Shown here piece by piece: positions 17,666 through 27,400 of a stretch of DNA of 33,728 bases. The translations under genes were made by a program, and so were the position numbers. The stretch lies in assembly GCA_035573895.1 (NCBI GenBank), contig DATLZR010000098.1, positions 1 to 33,728 of the forward strand, given 5' to 3'. This stretch comes from Blastocatellia bacterium (GTDB taxonomy: Bacteria > Acidobacteriota > Blastocatellia > HR10). Position 1 is the stretch's first letter. Every line of letters begins with the position of its first letter. The notes under the pieces were generated by a model, which was given only the letters and a program-made list of their open reading frames with translations, ran no database searches and had not been told where the DNA came from.

Positions 17666-19245
17666 TCCGGAAGAGGAAAAAGCGCTGGGAGATCGTGAGC
17701 ATCCTCGTGCTCAGTTGCTCGGCGATGACGGCTCAAGGTCAGCAGAGCGTGGCCGTGATCTTCGATATTCGCAAGCCCCCGTCAGGGTCCACATCGTATG
17801 CCGACCAGGAACCCGTCGAGAACGTCAACGTGTTCAAAGCGCAAGACCGTCGGTGGCAATCGGGATGGAAAAGGCTCCCGCTCGATCTTCTCGATCGCGT
17901 GAATGTGCGTCGGCTTCCTCAACCTAAAGTGCAGAAGCTCATCATCACTTTCACCGATCCCCGGCGCAAGCAAGTGATCCTCGCCGAGGGCGACCATATT
18001 CAAATTCTCGATCCCGAAACGATCCAGGTTGAGGGAGGGTTTTTCGGCTGGATCGTGGGGCGAATTCGCACGACGACGCGCTATATCCAGGCCATCGCCA
18101 GCGGCACCCAGTACGGGCTCATTGTGGATGGCGAACGAACGCGGCTATACGTCTGGGAGGGAAGCGTGGAAGTGTCCAGCCGCGCGGGAGGGCGAGTTGT
18201 GGTCGGGGAGAAACATTTGACCGAAGCTGTTGGGGAACGTCCGCCGGCTCCCCCGCGTATCCCTCGATTCGAGGAAATCAAAGACCTCGTCCTTTTCGGC
18301 ATCGAGGTGGATCCCGACGTGCGCATCCGTTTTGCCGACGAACGATCGCAATCTCAGTTGCACGAGGACCTGATCCGGGCGGAATTCGAGACTGCCGTTC
18401 GACCGACGGTGGAGACGCAGATCAACCTCGGTAATCTCTATCTCGCCCTCGGACGCTATGATCAGGCTCTGGCCGTTTTCAACCGGGCGGAAAAGATCGC
18501 TCCCGCGAGTGACATCTATAATGCCCGAGGCATCATTTACACCGTGCGGCCCGGGCTGGGTGATCCGGTGAGTGAGTTTCGAGCAGCCATCGGTCGGGAG
18601 AATCTCTCGAGGTTTCACAATAATCTCGGGGTTTACTATTTGCGGGAGCGACGGATTGATCAGGCCATTACCGAGTTTCAAACAGCCGTTGCGCTGGAGC
18701 CAACCAATGACGTGGCCTACAACGGATTGGGAGTTGCCTGGATTCAATCGGGGCAGGGAACGATGGCGCTCAGCCGTGCTCAGGAGGCACTTAGCCGGGC
18801 CGTCCGGCTCAAGCCCAGAGTCGTATCTCTGACCAATTTGGGCACGACATACTTGCTTCAGGGTCAGGTTGATGCCGCCGAAGATTACTACCGGCGAGCA
18901 GCTCGACTGGCTGAACCCGATGCCGCCATTGCAAACAATCTCGGCGTCTCGTCGCTCAAACGCGGGCGATACGAAGAGGCAGTGGATCAGTTCATCAAGG
19001 CCATTCACGCTGATAGCTCCGATCCTGCTGCTTACTGTAATCTGGCCCTCGTCTATCACGCGCAGGCCGAGCTCCGGGAGGCAATCAAAAGTCGAGTTCA
19101 GGATCTGGCTGCTCCCGCGGGACCGCTCTCGGCAGATGTGGTTCGATCAACGATGGCCCTTCTAGGCGAAGTCGAGCGGCTTCCGGCGGACCAATTTGAC
19201 GCAGCCTGCGAGAGATTCGCCGCAACACTACGGCGAAACCGTTAG
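17662..19245 (+). CDS. Secreted FecR-like and TPR-repeat protein
   Basis: Starting at ATG 17662, which overlaps the kinase stop and has GGAGGG upstream, the product is 527 residues. It begins with a basic n-region and hydrophobic signal peptide (MIRKRKKRWEIVSILVLSCS, cleavage near AQG-QQ). Residues about 90-205 resemble a FecR-type beta domain: VILAEGDHIQILDPE, GRIRTTTRYIQAIASGTQYG, and an LYVWEGSVEV strand like the FecR v-x-v-l-eG-V-v pattern. From about 250 to 470 there are several TPR units with the usual spacing, such as LGNLYLALGRYDQALAVFNR, NNLGVYYLRERRIDQAITEF and NNLGVSSLKRGRYEEAVDQF. FecR domains normally act in the periplasm in signalling, and CHASE2 and FecR genes are often neighbours. 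A role as periplasmic partner or scaffold for the kinase's sensor domain is likely but unproven. Confidence 0.85.
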   Translation: MIRKRKKRWEIVSILVLSCSAMTAQGQQSVAVIFDIRKPPSGSTSYADQEPVENVNVFKAQDRRWQSGWKRLPLDLLDRVNVRRLPQPKVQKLIITFTDPRRKQVILAEGDHIQILDPETIQVEGGFFGWIVGRIRTTTRYIQAIASGTQYGLIVDGERTRLYVWEGSVEVSSRAGGRVVVGEKHLTEAVGERPPAPPRIPRFEEIKDLVLFGIEVDPDVRIRFADERSQSQLHEDLIRAEFETAVRPTVETQINLGNLYLALGRYDQALAVFNRAEKIAPASDIYNARGIIYTVRPGLGDPVSEFRAAIGRENLSRFHNNLGVYYLRERRIDQAITEFQTAVALEPTNDVAYNGLGVAWIQSGQGTMALSRAQEALSRAVRLKPRVVSLTNLGTTYLLQGQVDAAEDYYRRAARLAEPDAAIANNLGVSSLKRGRYEEAVDQFIKAIHADSSDPAAYCNLALVYHAQAELREAIKSRVQDLAAPAGPLSADVVRSTMALLGEVERLPADQFDAACERFAATLRRNR

Positions 19246-19319
19246 CCCATTCGGTTGGTCACGGGAGACGCTTACCCTGGGGACTGAAAGGGCGGGCTTC
19301 GATCGGGAGGTACGCAACC

Positions 19320-21860
19320 ATGAGAAAGACGCTCGCTTTGATTGCCACTTTAGCCTTCGGCATAGGGATTCGGCCGTCGCCGGTTGGGATGGCAGGCGGA
19401 GACGGGACCATCTCATCAACGTCTTTCGCACCTAGAGCCGCTCAGGTCGGCTTCGCCGTCATCGGCATTTCCCCCGCGCCGGAGGCGACCAATGTTCCGG
19501 TGACGACGACCATCATCGTCACTTTTAACCTGCCGTTGGTAGCGTCATCGGTGACGACCCAAACGTTCACACTCGCGGCCCTGACTGGCGTCGCAAGCGT
19601 TCCCGTCGCGGGTACGATAGCTGTTCTGGGATCAACGGCCACGTTTCGGCCTTTGATGGCCTTGTCGCCGCTGACAAATTATCAGGTCAGGATCGTCGGC
19701 GGACCCAGAGGAGTTCGCGGCAGGGATCCACAGGGATCAATCTTCAGCCTGGAGAAAGATTTTCTCAGTACTTTTCGAACGGGGGAAGCTACCGGGGGCG
19801 GCACGTCGGTGCGTGCGAGAAATGGAGGGATTGTGACCGATCCTCGCACCGGCGCATCGGCCTCGATCCCACCAAACACGCTGAAAACTGACGCGCGCGT
19901 CCGCATCCTGACGCTCGACTCGGCAGCGCAGATCGGTCAGGTGGATAATAGCTGCGGCGTCTCCATTCGGCCCGACGAGCCGTTGCCGGGCGTAAATGGG
20001 TTTCTGCGCGTTTCCGAAATCGTACGGTATGAGGTTCAGCCCTGCGGTTCCGTCGCATTCGGGCCGAGTATGACGTTGCGATTTCCGCTCATTTTTCCTT
20101 TCAAGGGGACGCTTCCGATCGGCACGGTGGTTCGCGTCTTTGAACTGGGGCGCTCGGCGAATGGTCAGCTTGTCTTCCGTGATACGGGAGTCCCCGCCAA
20201 GGTGATCGGAAGTTTTCTTACGGGCACGGCAGCGATTGTGCCGGGAATTCCTGTTTTCGGCACGTTCGCCGCGTTCCTGCCGGTGACAAATTCTGCGAAG
20301 ACCACGCGGTGGTATGGTGATGAGGAGCAAAGCGGGACTTTCTTGAGGTCTTCTTCAGTCGTTGCCAACGCCATGCACGCGCTCTATTTCCCCCTGGTGC
20401 TCGAGTCCGATGGGCGACGGACGAAAATTTCGGTTGTGAACCCCACAACGAATCCGGTTGATGTTAACTTTGTGGCTTATACACCAGCGGGGGATAAGTC
20501 CGTCACCGTTGCTATTCGACTCGACGGAGGCCGCCAGTTCTCGCTGCGTGTGGGAGAGGCCTTTCCCGGGTTCACGCGGGGAGCAGTTGTCGTTCTCTCG
20601 AACGAGGCCATCACCGGCTTTTACGAGATCGTCAACGAATACGACAAGCCGACGCTCATGGCCGGAGCTGCTGCCGTGCGTTCGGCTCAAGCAGCGATGG
20701 TCTTTCCCGTGATCATGACGCTCGGAAATGATGCCACGGAAGTCCATCTCTTCAATCCTTCGTCACAGCCGGTGCGCGTGAGTGTCAAGGGATACGATGC
20801 GACGGGCGCTCCGGTCAGTCCCACCGATGGTTCGGGATCACCGGTGACGGATTTCGAACTGCCTCCCTTCGGCACATATGTGGTCTCCAGCCGGGACCCG
20901 AGTGCAAACACCGGTCCGGCATTCCTTTCGCTGGCCCAGCTCAATGGAGGCTATTTGATCGTCCAGTCACTTGACGCAACCCATGGACTCGTTGGGGCTG
21001 AAATTTTCGGCACGGAAACGGCGTCTCAACGTACCGTGGCTGTGGTCAACGGCCTTTCGCTTCCCTCCGGCTGCGTCCTTGTGAACCCCGGCGATGGGGC
21101 CTGTCACGTTGATTCGTCGCCCGAGTCCGAAATTCCCGAGGCCGTGCGTCAGCATACACTTTACGGCCTTCATTTCGATGATCCTCCAGCAGGGGCCGAA
21201 CTCCTTCTCATCAATGTCAGCGATCAACCGGCTCAGGTTGCCATAAGCGCTTTCCGCGAGGACGGAAGCTTTCGGGGGAGCTTTCCGGCAAGCGGATTTC
21301 TCGTGCCGGATCTGCCTGCTCACGGGGTCTTGCGCCTTGATCTTCCGGCGAAACTGGGATTCCATCCGGCTCCCGGCTACATTCGCGTCGAGGACCAAAA
21401 TTCGGCGCTCGTCGGAGTCATCATCAATTTTGACGCCACGAGCGGACGGTACAAGACGGTCCTGCCACTCGTTCCCGATGATCCACGCCTCGCTCAGTCC
21501 AACGTCACGACGTTTCTCTCCCGTGTGCAGCTCGATCCTTCCTCCTCTGCAGAACCGCGAATGGTGACGGGTCTGATCGTGTTCAACCCTAATAACAACA
21601 GTGTCCCTTTCACGTTGCGGATTCGAGACAATGCCGGGCGCGTGCGGAGCACATCGGCGACGCTCGTGGCCAGAGGAATGTTCATTCGGTCACGGTCAGC
21701 GGTGAGTTTCCCGACGACAGACAACGGCTATGTTGAAATGCAAACAACAGGTGCGCTTTTGCCCGGCACCGGGGCGCGCCTCATCCTCGTTGGCATTTAT
21801 CGGGCCAGAGGATCAAGTGGAATTCACGTGTCCTCGCCAGTGCTGGAGCAAACCAGGTAG
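19320..21860 (+). CDS. Secreted Ig-like repeat protein, paralog A
   Basis: An 846-residue exported protein. ATG 19320 has GGGAGG eight bases upstream. A signal peptide (about 1-26) is followed by a bacterial Ig-like Big_5/SbsA-type domain (about 46-150, ISPAPEATNVPVTTTIIVTF and STFRTGE). A segment with VTDPRTGASASIPPNTL resembles the IP-x-x-L pattern of ZU5-like domains. The C-terminal half has four divergent beta modules, each opening with an N-P or N-V turn: VVNPTTNPVDVNFVAYTPAG, LFNPSSQPVRVSVKGYDATG, LINVSDQPAQVAISAFREDG and VFNPNNNSVPFTLRIRDNAG. Two pairs of Cys may form disulphides. Paralog B lies directly downstream. The stop codon TAG is the beginning of a palindromic repeat. Function is unknown; a surface or matrix protein is likely. 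Confidence 0.8.
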   Translation: MRKTLALIATLAFGIGIRPSPVGMAGGDGTISSTSFAPRAAQVGFAVIGISPAPEATNVPVTTTIIVTFNLPLVASSVTTQTFTLAALTGVASVPVAGTIAVLGSTATFRPLMALSPLTNYQVRIVGGPRGVRGRDPQGSIFSLEKDFLSTFRTGEATGGGTSVRARNGGIVTDPRTGASASIPPNTLKTDARVRILTLDSAAQIGQVDNSCGVSIRPDEPLPGVNGFLRVSEIVRYEVQPCGSVAFGPSMTLRFPLIFPFKGTLPIGTVVRVFELGRSANGQLVFRDTGVPAKVIGSFLTGTAAIVPGIPVFGTFAAFLPVTNSAKTTRWYGDEEQSGTFLRSSSVVANAMHALYFPLVLESDGRRTKISVVNPTTNPVDVNFVAYTPAGDKSVTVAIRLDGGRQFSLRVGEAFPGFTRGAVVVLSNEAITGFYEIVNEYDKPTLMAGAAAVRSAQAAMVFPVIMTLGNDATEVHLFNPSSQPVRVSVKGYDATGAPVSPTDGSGSPVTDFELPPFGTYVVSSRDPSANTGPAFLSLAQLNGGYLIVQSLDATHGLVGAEIFGTETASQRTVAVVNGLSLPSGCVLVNPGDGACHVDSSPESEIPEAVRQHTLYGLHFDDPPAGAELLLINVSDQPAQVAISAFREDGSFRGSFPASGFLVPDLPAHGVLRLDLPAKLGFHPAPGYIRVEDQNSALVGVIINFDATSGRYKTVLPLVPDDPRLAQSNVTTFLSRVQLDPSSSAEPRMVTGLIVFNPNNNSVPFTLRIRDNAGRVRSTSATLVARGMFIRSRSAVSFPTTDNGYVEMQTTGALLPGTGARLILVGIYRARGSSGIHVSSPVLEQTR

Positions 21861-21938
21861 CGCGGGCTTTCGAGTTTGCGTGACGTGGCGCAGACTTTCT
21901 AATCTGCGGTAACGTAAGGCGGACATTCAAGTCCGCGG
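21858..21938. repeat. Cluster of three palindromic repeats (REP-like) between the paralogs
   Basis: Three units lie in tandem: GTAGCGCGGGCTTTCGAGTTTGCG (given here in parts: GTAGCGC, GGGCTTTCGAG, TTTGCG; 21857-21880), CGCAGACTTTCTAATCTGCG (21889-21908), and GCGGAC/GTCCGC around ATTCAA (21919-21936). Each ends near CGGT or a similar spacer. The first unit supplies the stop codon of the preceding gene. They share the core of copies at 22525, 29096 and 32312. Confidence 0.75.
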
Positions 21939-21957
21939 TCAAGTTGGAGGGGAACAC

Positions 21958-24447
21958 ATGAAGGGACTCCGGTGGACAAGCATTCTTCTGCTGGTTGTTT
22001 TTCTGGCGAGCACAAGTCCCTCTGCTTCAGTGCAACTGCCGCTAGCCGTAGTCAGCATCTCACCGGCTCCAGGGGCAACGGATGTTGACCCTGAAACGTC
22101 GGTCGTCGTGACCTTCAATTATCCTCTTATCCCGCAGTCGGTGACGCCCAGTACCTTCCTCGTCCAGCGGATCGAGGGGATCATTCCTATCCCCGTTGTC
22201 GGAATCATTACCGTGTTCGGGAGCGTGGCAACATTTCGTCCCCTCACACCACTTGCAGAGCTGACCACCTATCGGATCGTGCTTAAAGGGGGAACCGGTG
22301 GAATTCTCGGGAGCAACGAGCAGTTTATGCCGAGCGATTTCGTGAGCACGTTCCGAACTGGGCGAAAGAGCGGTGGGACGCCGGTTGATTTTACTCAGGG
22401 AGCAACGGTGACCGATCCTCAAACCGGTGCATCCACCGAGATTCCACCCTATACGCTGAAGGAGGATGCCACGATTTCCATAGTTGTAGACCCCTCTGAC
22501 TTGGGGTCAAGTGGCGAAGAAAACCGCAGGCTCGAAAGCCTGCGCTACAGCGGCTCGTTGCCGTCGGGAGATTCGTTCCCTTCGGTGGAGGGAATGGTCC
22601 GTGTAACGCGAGTCGTGCGATTTGAAGTTGACCCGCCGGGGCTGACTGCCTTTGGGCCGGGGATGAAGATTTCCCTTCCTTTGCTCTCTGAGCACGTGGG
22701 ACGACTACCCCAGGGAACAACTCTCCGGCTCTTTCAACTGGCTCTCCGGTCCGACGGTAGGGAGGAGGAGCCGGTGTTCGTAGATACCGGCATACCGGCG
22801 GTCGTTAGCACAAGAGGTATCTTCGGCCCGACAGTAGCGATTTCCCCGGATGTTCAAACGTTTGGCACCTATGCTGCTTTTCAAGAAATCTCCGCTCAGG
22901 GAGTTAATCTGAGCGCGGCACCTGTTCGGCAGGATCAAGGGTCCCAGCTCATTTTTCCCATTGTTGAGCAGAGCGGAGAACGCGCGAGCCGTCTATCTCT
23001 GGCCAACATGAATGTCGCCGAACCGACGACAGTGGAGCTTCACGCCTATACTCCGACAGGCGATCTCTACAGGACGGTCAGCCGGATGATTCCGGCCGGT
23101 CAGGCGGCTGCATTTCTTGTGTCGGACCTCTTCCCCGGATTCTCAACGGGAGCAATTATCGCGCGCGCGGAGGCAGGGCCGATTCATGGTCAGATCGAGA
23201 TCGCAGATGATTTTTCTCGGCCGGGAGTTCTTGCCGCCGGTGATGCCGTTACGACCGTGCCGTCGGCTCTGGTCTTTCCTGTTATTGCAACATCGAGCGG
23301 CCGGTTTACCGAGATTCATCTGTTCAATCCCTTTGATGAACCCGTCAGCGTCATAATCAAAGCCTTTGATCGGGAAAGGAAACCGGTGACGCTCACCAAC
23401 TCGGCGGGCGAGTCGCTCACGGTTGTCAAAATCCCCCCGCACGGCAAGGTAGTAGCGGCTTGCTCCGGTAGTGGCTGCGAACGTCGGACGCAAGCGCAGG
23501 ATGTCGTGATTCCTCTCGATCGCCTCGATGGGGGCTATGTGCTCGCCTTTGGCGATGATCCATCAAAGGGAGTTGTGGGAGCCGAGCTATTCGGAGAGAC
23601 GACAGGCGGTCGGCGCACTCTGACGATGGTTGCCTCGGGTCCGCTCCCCCGTGGGTGTGTGATTCGAGGAGTAACGGCTACGGGCTGCCGGGTGAGCGAA
23701 GACCCGCTTGATCCCGCGTTCGTTCCAGATGTTGCTCGTCAACATACGCTCTATGCCCCTCATTTTGAAGACTCACCGGCGACGGCGGAGATTGTCCTGG
23801 TTAACGTCAGCGACGTTACAGTCCCAGCGGCCTTCACCGCGTTCCGCGAAGATGGAAGTTTTCGCGCAAGCTATCCCGCGTCGGGTTTCTTCTTGCTTGA
23901 ACCACACCAGGTCGTGCGATTGCCGGTACAGACACTTTTAGGGTTCAATCCCGCGCCAGGCTATGTTCGGGTTGAGGATCCACTTTCTGCTCTCGTGGGA
24001 GCTCTCATCAATCAGCGCACTACCTCCCCACCATATCTCTCTGCGATTCCTCTCATCGCAGACGATCCTCAGATTGCGCAGTCTCCGTCGGTTTTGTTTC
24101 TCTCGCGAATTCAACTTGATCCCACGGCGACAATCCCCCGGCTGACGACCGGCCTCGTTGTGTTCAATCCCGGCAACAATGCAAATCCCTTTGCCGCGAT
24201 CGTGAGATCAGGAGATGGACGGACGAATCGGGTGGATCAATCGGTCACGAAGCGGGGAGTTTTGACTCGGTGGCGCGGTTCCCTCTCGGTTGCTTATCCG
24301 ACAGTCCGTGAGGGAATTCTTGAGATACGATCCACGAAACCGGAGACAGCCGGGGAAACTCGGCGACTGATCGTCGTCGGCATTTACCGTGCGACAATAC
24401 AGTCGGGATCGTCGTTCGCTTTGAGCACAGCTGTGATCGCTCATTGA
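21958..24447 (+). CDS. Secreted Ig-like repeat protein, paralog B
   Basis: An 829-residue homologue of the preceding protein over its whole length. ATG 21958 follows GGAGGGG by six bases. The signal peptide is about residues 1-25 (KGLRWTSILLLVVFLAS). A Big_5-like domain (VVSISPAPGATDVDPETSV, TFRTGRKSGG) is followed by TDPQTGASTEIPPYTL. The same four beta modules are present: LANMNVAEPTTVELHAYTPTG, LFNPFDEPVSVIIKAF, LVNVSDVTVPAAFTAFREDG and VFNPGNNANPFAAIVRSGDG. At about residues 187-198 (NRRLESLRYSG) a palindromic DNA repeat is translated; paralog A has a shorter loop there. The Oar-like receptor starts 42 bases downstream, so the two could share a transcript. Retention of two diverged copies suggests different ligands or a heteromeric complex. 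Function is unknown. Confidence 0.8.
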   Translation: MKGLRWTSILLLVVFLASTSPSASVQLPLAVVSISPAPGATDVDPETSVVVTFNYPLIPQSVTPSTFLVQRIEGIIPIPVVGIITVFGSVATFRPLTPLAELTTYRIVLKGGTGGILGSNEQFMPSDFVSTFRTGRKSGGTPVDFTQGATVTDPQTGASTEIPPYTLKEDATISIVVDPSDLGSSGEENRRLESLRYSGSLPSGDSFPSVEGMVRVTRVVRFEVDPPGLTAFGPGMKISLPLLSEHVGRLPQGTTLRLFQLALRSDGREEEPVFVDTGIPAVVSTRGIFGPTVAISPDVQTFGTYAAFQEISAQGVNLSAAPVRQDQGSQLIFPIVEQSGERASRLSLANMNVAEPTTVELHAYTPTGDLYRTVSRMIPAGQAAAFLVSDLFPGFSTGAIIARAEAGPIHGQIEIADDFSRPGVLAAGDAVTTVPSALVFPVIATSSGRFTEIHLFNPFDEPVSVIIKAFDRERKPVTLTNSAGESLTVVKIPPHGKVVAACSGSGCERRTQAQDVVIPLDRLDGGYVLAFGDDPSKGVVGAELFGETTGGRRTLTMVASGPLPRGCVIRGVTATGCRVSEDPLDPAFVPDVARQHTLYAPHFEDSPATAEIVLVNVSDVTVPAAFTAFREDGSFRASYPASGFFLLEPHQVVRLPVQTLLGFNPAPGYVRVEDPLSALVGALINQRTTSPPYLSAIPLIADDPQIAQSPSVLFLSRIQLDPTATIPRLTTGLVVFNPGNNANPFAAIVRSGDGRTNRVDQSVTKRGVLTRWRGSLSVAYPTVREGILEIRSTKPETAGETRRLIVVGIYRATIQSGSSFALSTAVIAH
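22525..22544. repeat. In-frame palindromic repeat within paralog B
   Basis: CGCAGGCT (22525-22532) and AGCCTGCG (22537-22544) are perfectly complementary around CGAA. On the minus strand the sequence reads CTGTAGCGCAGGCTTTCGAG and onwards, which matches intergenic copies at 21858 and 29096 beyond the stem itself. It is therefore a dispersed repeat rather than a chance palindrome. It encodes RRLESLRYS. Confidence 0.75.
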
Positions 24448-24489
24448 AGGGTGTTTATGGGAATGACCCGATACGCGGAGCATCGGACT

Positions 24490-27400
24490 ATGAAACGAGT
24501 GCTTGTTGGAGTGAGCGTTTATTTCATCATCTGGAGTGTCAGCTCAGGTTGGGGGCGAGCGTCCTCTCCTCAAGTTCCGATCTCCGGTCGCGTCGTGGGG
24601 ACGATTCGCAACGAAGCGGGTGTGCCGCAATCGGGGATCACCGTCACGCTCACCTTCAAGGGGCGCCCGGGAGCGCCTCCTCCCCCGACGCCCATCGTCA
24701 GGCAGGCGGTGTCCCAGCGGGATGGACTCTTTTGGATTGATCAAGTTGAGCCCGGAGTTTATGACGTAACGGTGGGACCGCCGGGAGAGCAGACCACCCG
24801 CGCAGCCGAGGAAGTTTACCAGGGAGCCACACTTGAAATCGAAGTCCTGACCGCGAAGGCGAAGGTCGTGGAAATCATTGTCGGCAAGAAATCGCGCATC
24901 GCGGCGACGGCCGATGTTCCGATCACCGATACACTCAAGGCGAAAGTCGTCACGCTCGTTGAATTTCAACTGGGAGGTGGGGCACGCGAACCCATCGTTA
25001 ACACCGTGGACCCAGCTCTTGGGCGTTCGCTCGATCCTCGCTCTATTATCGGATTGCCCCTCAAAGGCCGGAACTATCTCGATCTTCTATTGCTTGAGCC
25101 TGGAGTCGTCGAAGGCAATGGGGGCGAGGGGTTCGGTTCGGTCAATGGCGGACGGGCGACAGCGCAAAACTACACTCTTGATGGGACGGAAAACACCGAC
25201 ACCGATATCGCCTTGCCTTCGCTTTTCGAGAACGGCGCCATTGCGCTCGATGCCATTCAGGATTTTCGCGTCATTCGCTCCAATGCCAACGCGGAGTTCG
25301 GGCGCAATTCGGGAGGACAGGTGAGCCTGTTCATCAAGCGGGGTAGTCATGAGGTTCATGGATCGGTCTATGAGTTTTTCAGCAATGACCATCTCAATGC
25401 CCGTGACTTTTTCGATCGCGATCCGGTCTTTGCCCGTCGGGGATTTAAACCGCCGCTCACCCGCCATCAGTTTGGAGCGACCCTGGGTGGACCGCTGGCC
25501 CGGCGAGGACACTTCTTTTTCGCCAACTACGGAGGGTATCGAAATCGCGAGGGGCTACCGCGTCACCCCCGCGTCCCAACGGCCAGTTTGCGGCAGGAAT
25601 TGGCGAGCACCTTCGAGTTCGTTGATTTCGATCCCCGCACGGGATTGCCGATCGGGACGGCGCCGAGTCCTCTTCTCGTCGCTCTGTTCCTTCGCGGTTA
25701 TCCGCTGCCCACGCGCGAGCTTCCCGTGACGGGTCACAGATTCTTTCCCATTGGCCTTCAGACCAGGACGCGCGCCCTTCAAGCCTCGCCCGATGTCGGC
25801 GTCTTTGATACAACGGTTCCGTTGATCGAGACCACCGATAGTTTCATCCTGCGAACGGATCATGAGCTGGGCCGTAAAAACCGCCTGCACGTCAGGTACG
25901 CGGTGAGCGATGGGACGGTGAGCGTCGTGGGCAACGGCCTTGCGGGAACTGGGGCGGGGAAGGACTTCCGCCCGCAAAATGTCTCTCTTGTTGATACCCA
26001 TGTGTTCAACAGCACCATGTCGAATGAGGTTCGCTTTGGCTTCAGTCGCAACCGCGTGCTCTTTCCCACGGCCACGACCCCGCCGGAGATCCAGCAGTTG
26101 GCCCGTCTCCGGCTCAGTGATGTGATTCCGCAGCTACCCACGCTGCCGCTGACCTTCGCCCAGGTCTACCGGGATATCGGCTTTGGCCCGGACAACAGCT
26201 CAGCCACCGGGTTTCCCCACATCGTCTTTGAAACGGGGCGATTCGCGGATTTCGGGGTCGAGGCGGCGTCGTTTCCTCAGGGGCGTGCCCGAAACACGTT
26301 TCAATTCGGTGACACCTTTTCTCTGGTGCGAGGGCGTCACGCCATCCGCACGGGGTTCGACATCCGTCGGTTGCAGCAAAACTCAATCTCGGGATTCAAT
26401 CTCCGTCCGACCATCATCATTCCGGATGTCTCGGTGGAAAGCCTCTTCGTAGACCGGGTGATCGGAGGCCGACAGAACTTCTTCCTCACACGGGACGGAC
26501 AGCCGAACGGGCCAATCCTTCGCGGGTTGAGAAGCACCGAGTGGGGATTTTTCTTTCAGGATACGGTGAAGGTTGCACCCCGGGTGACGCTCGACCTCGG
26601 TCTGCGGTACGAGGTGTTTGGTCGTGAACGCGAAGTCCAGAATTTTCTCTCGCGCGCTGTCAGTTACACCTTCACTCCGTTTAGCCCATTGGCGACGGTC
26701 TCACCGTCCTTCGCCGTGCGCGCGCTCGGACCGGACGTGGGATTCACCGTGAGAAATGGTGACAAAAATGATTTTGGCCCCCGCCTCGGTTTGGCCTGGG
26801 ACATGCTCGGCACTGGCCGATTGGTCCTGCGGGGGGCCTACGGCATTTATTACGACCACATTCAAGGGAGCACGATCTTCCCCACACAGGTGAATCCTCC
26901 GGGCGTACTCGGTTTCGTCATTCCGATGGAGGTATCTGGCGAAGGCGAGTTGCGCCGGGATACGCGAATTGGAGAGATCCCGGTCCCCCGCAGTCGTGAT
27001 GGATTCGTTCGACCCTGCCAGCTCACGGCCGGAGCCACGGGTTTCCTCGATGCTACTGGGAGGTGTGTTGCGATTCCGATGCCGGTAGCCATTATTGATC
27101 CGAACCTTCGTGACCCCTACACAGGACGATGGTCGCTGACATTGGCCGGGCAGATTCATCGGGGCTGGAGTGTCGAGGTGAGCTATGTCGGTTCGAAAGG
27201 CACAAAGCTCACGCGCGCCCGAATGATTAATCTCGGCCCCTTCCTGGAGGAACCGTTCCTGGAACGGTTTTTCGGTCGGCGACGTCCGAATCTCAACTTT
27301 GGCGAGATCTGGGTCCAGGAATCATCCGCCTCCTCCATTTATCACGGGCTCCAACTGGAAGTGCAGCACAGCATGCGGAGAGGGCTTATGCTCCGGGCGG

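Noticed and set aside
21858-21938. CRISPR array
   Set aside because: The three units are palindromes of unequal sequence with very short, irregular spacers and no cas genes; they are REP-like.
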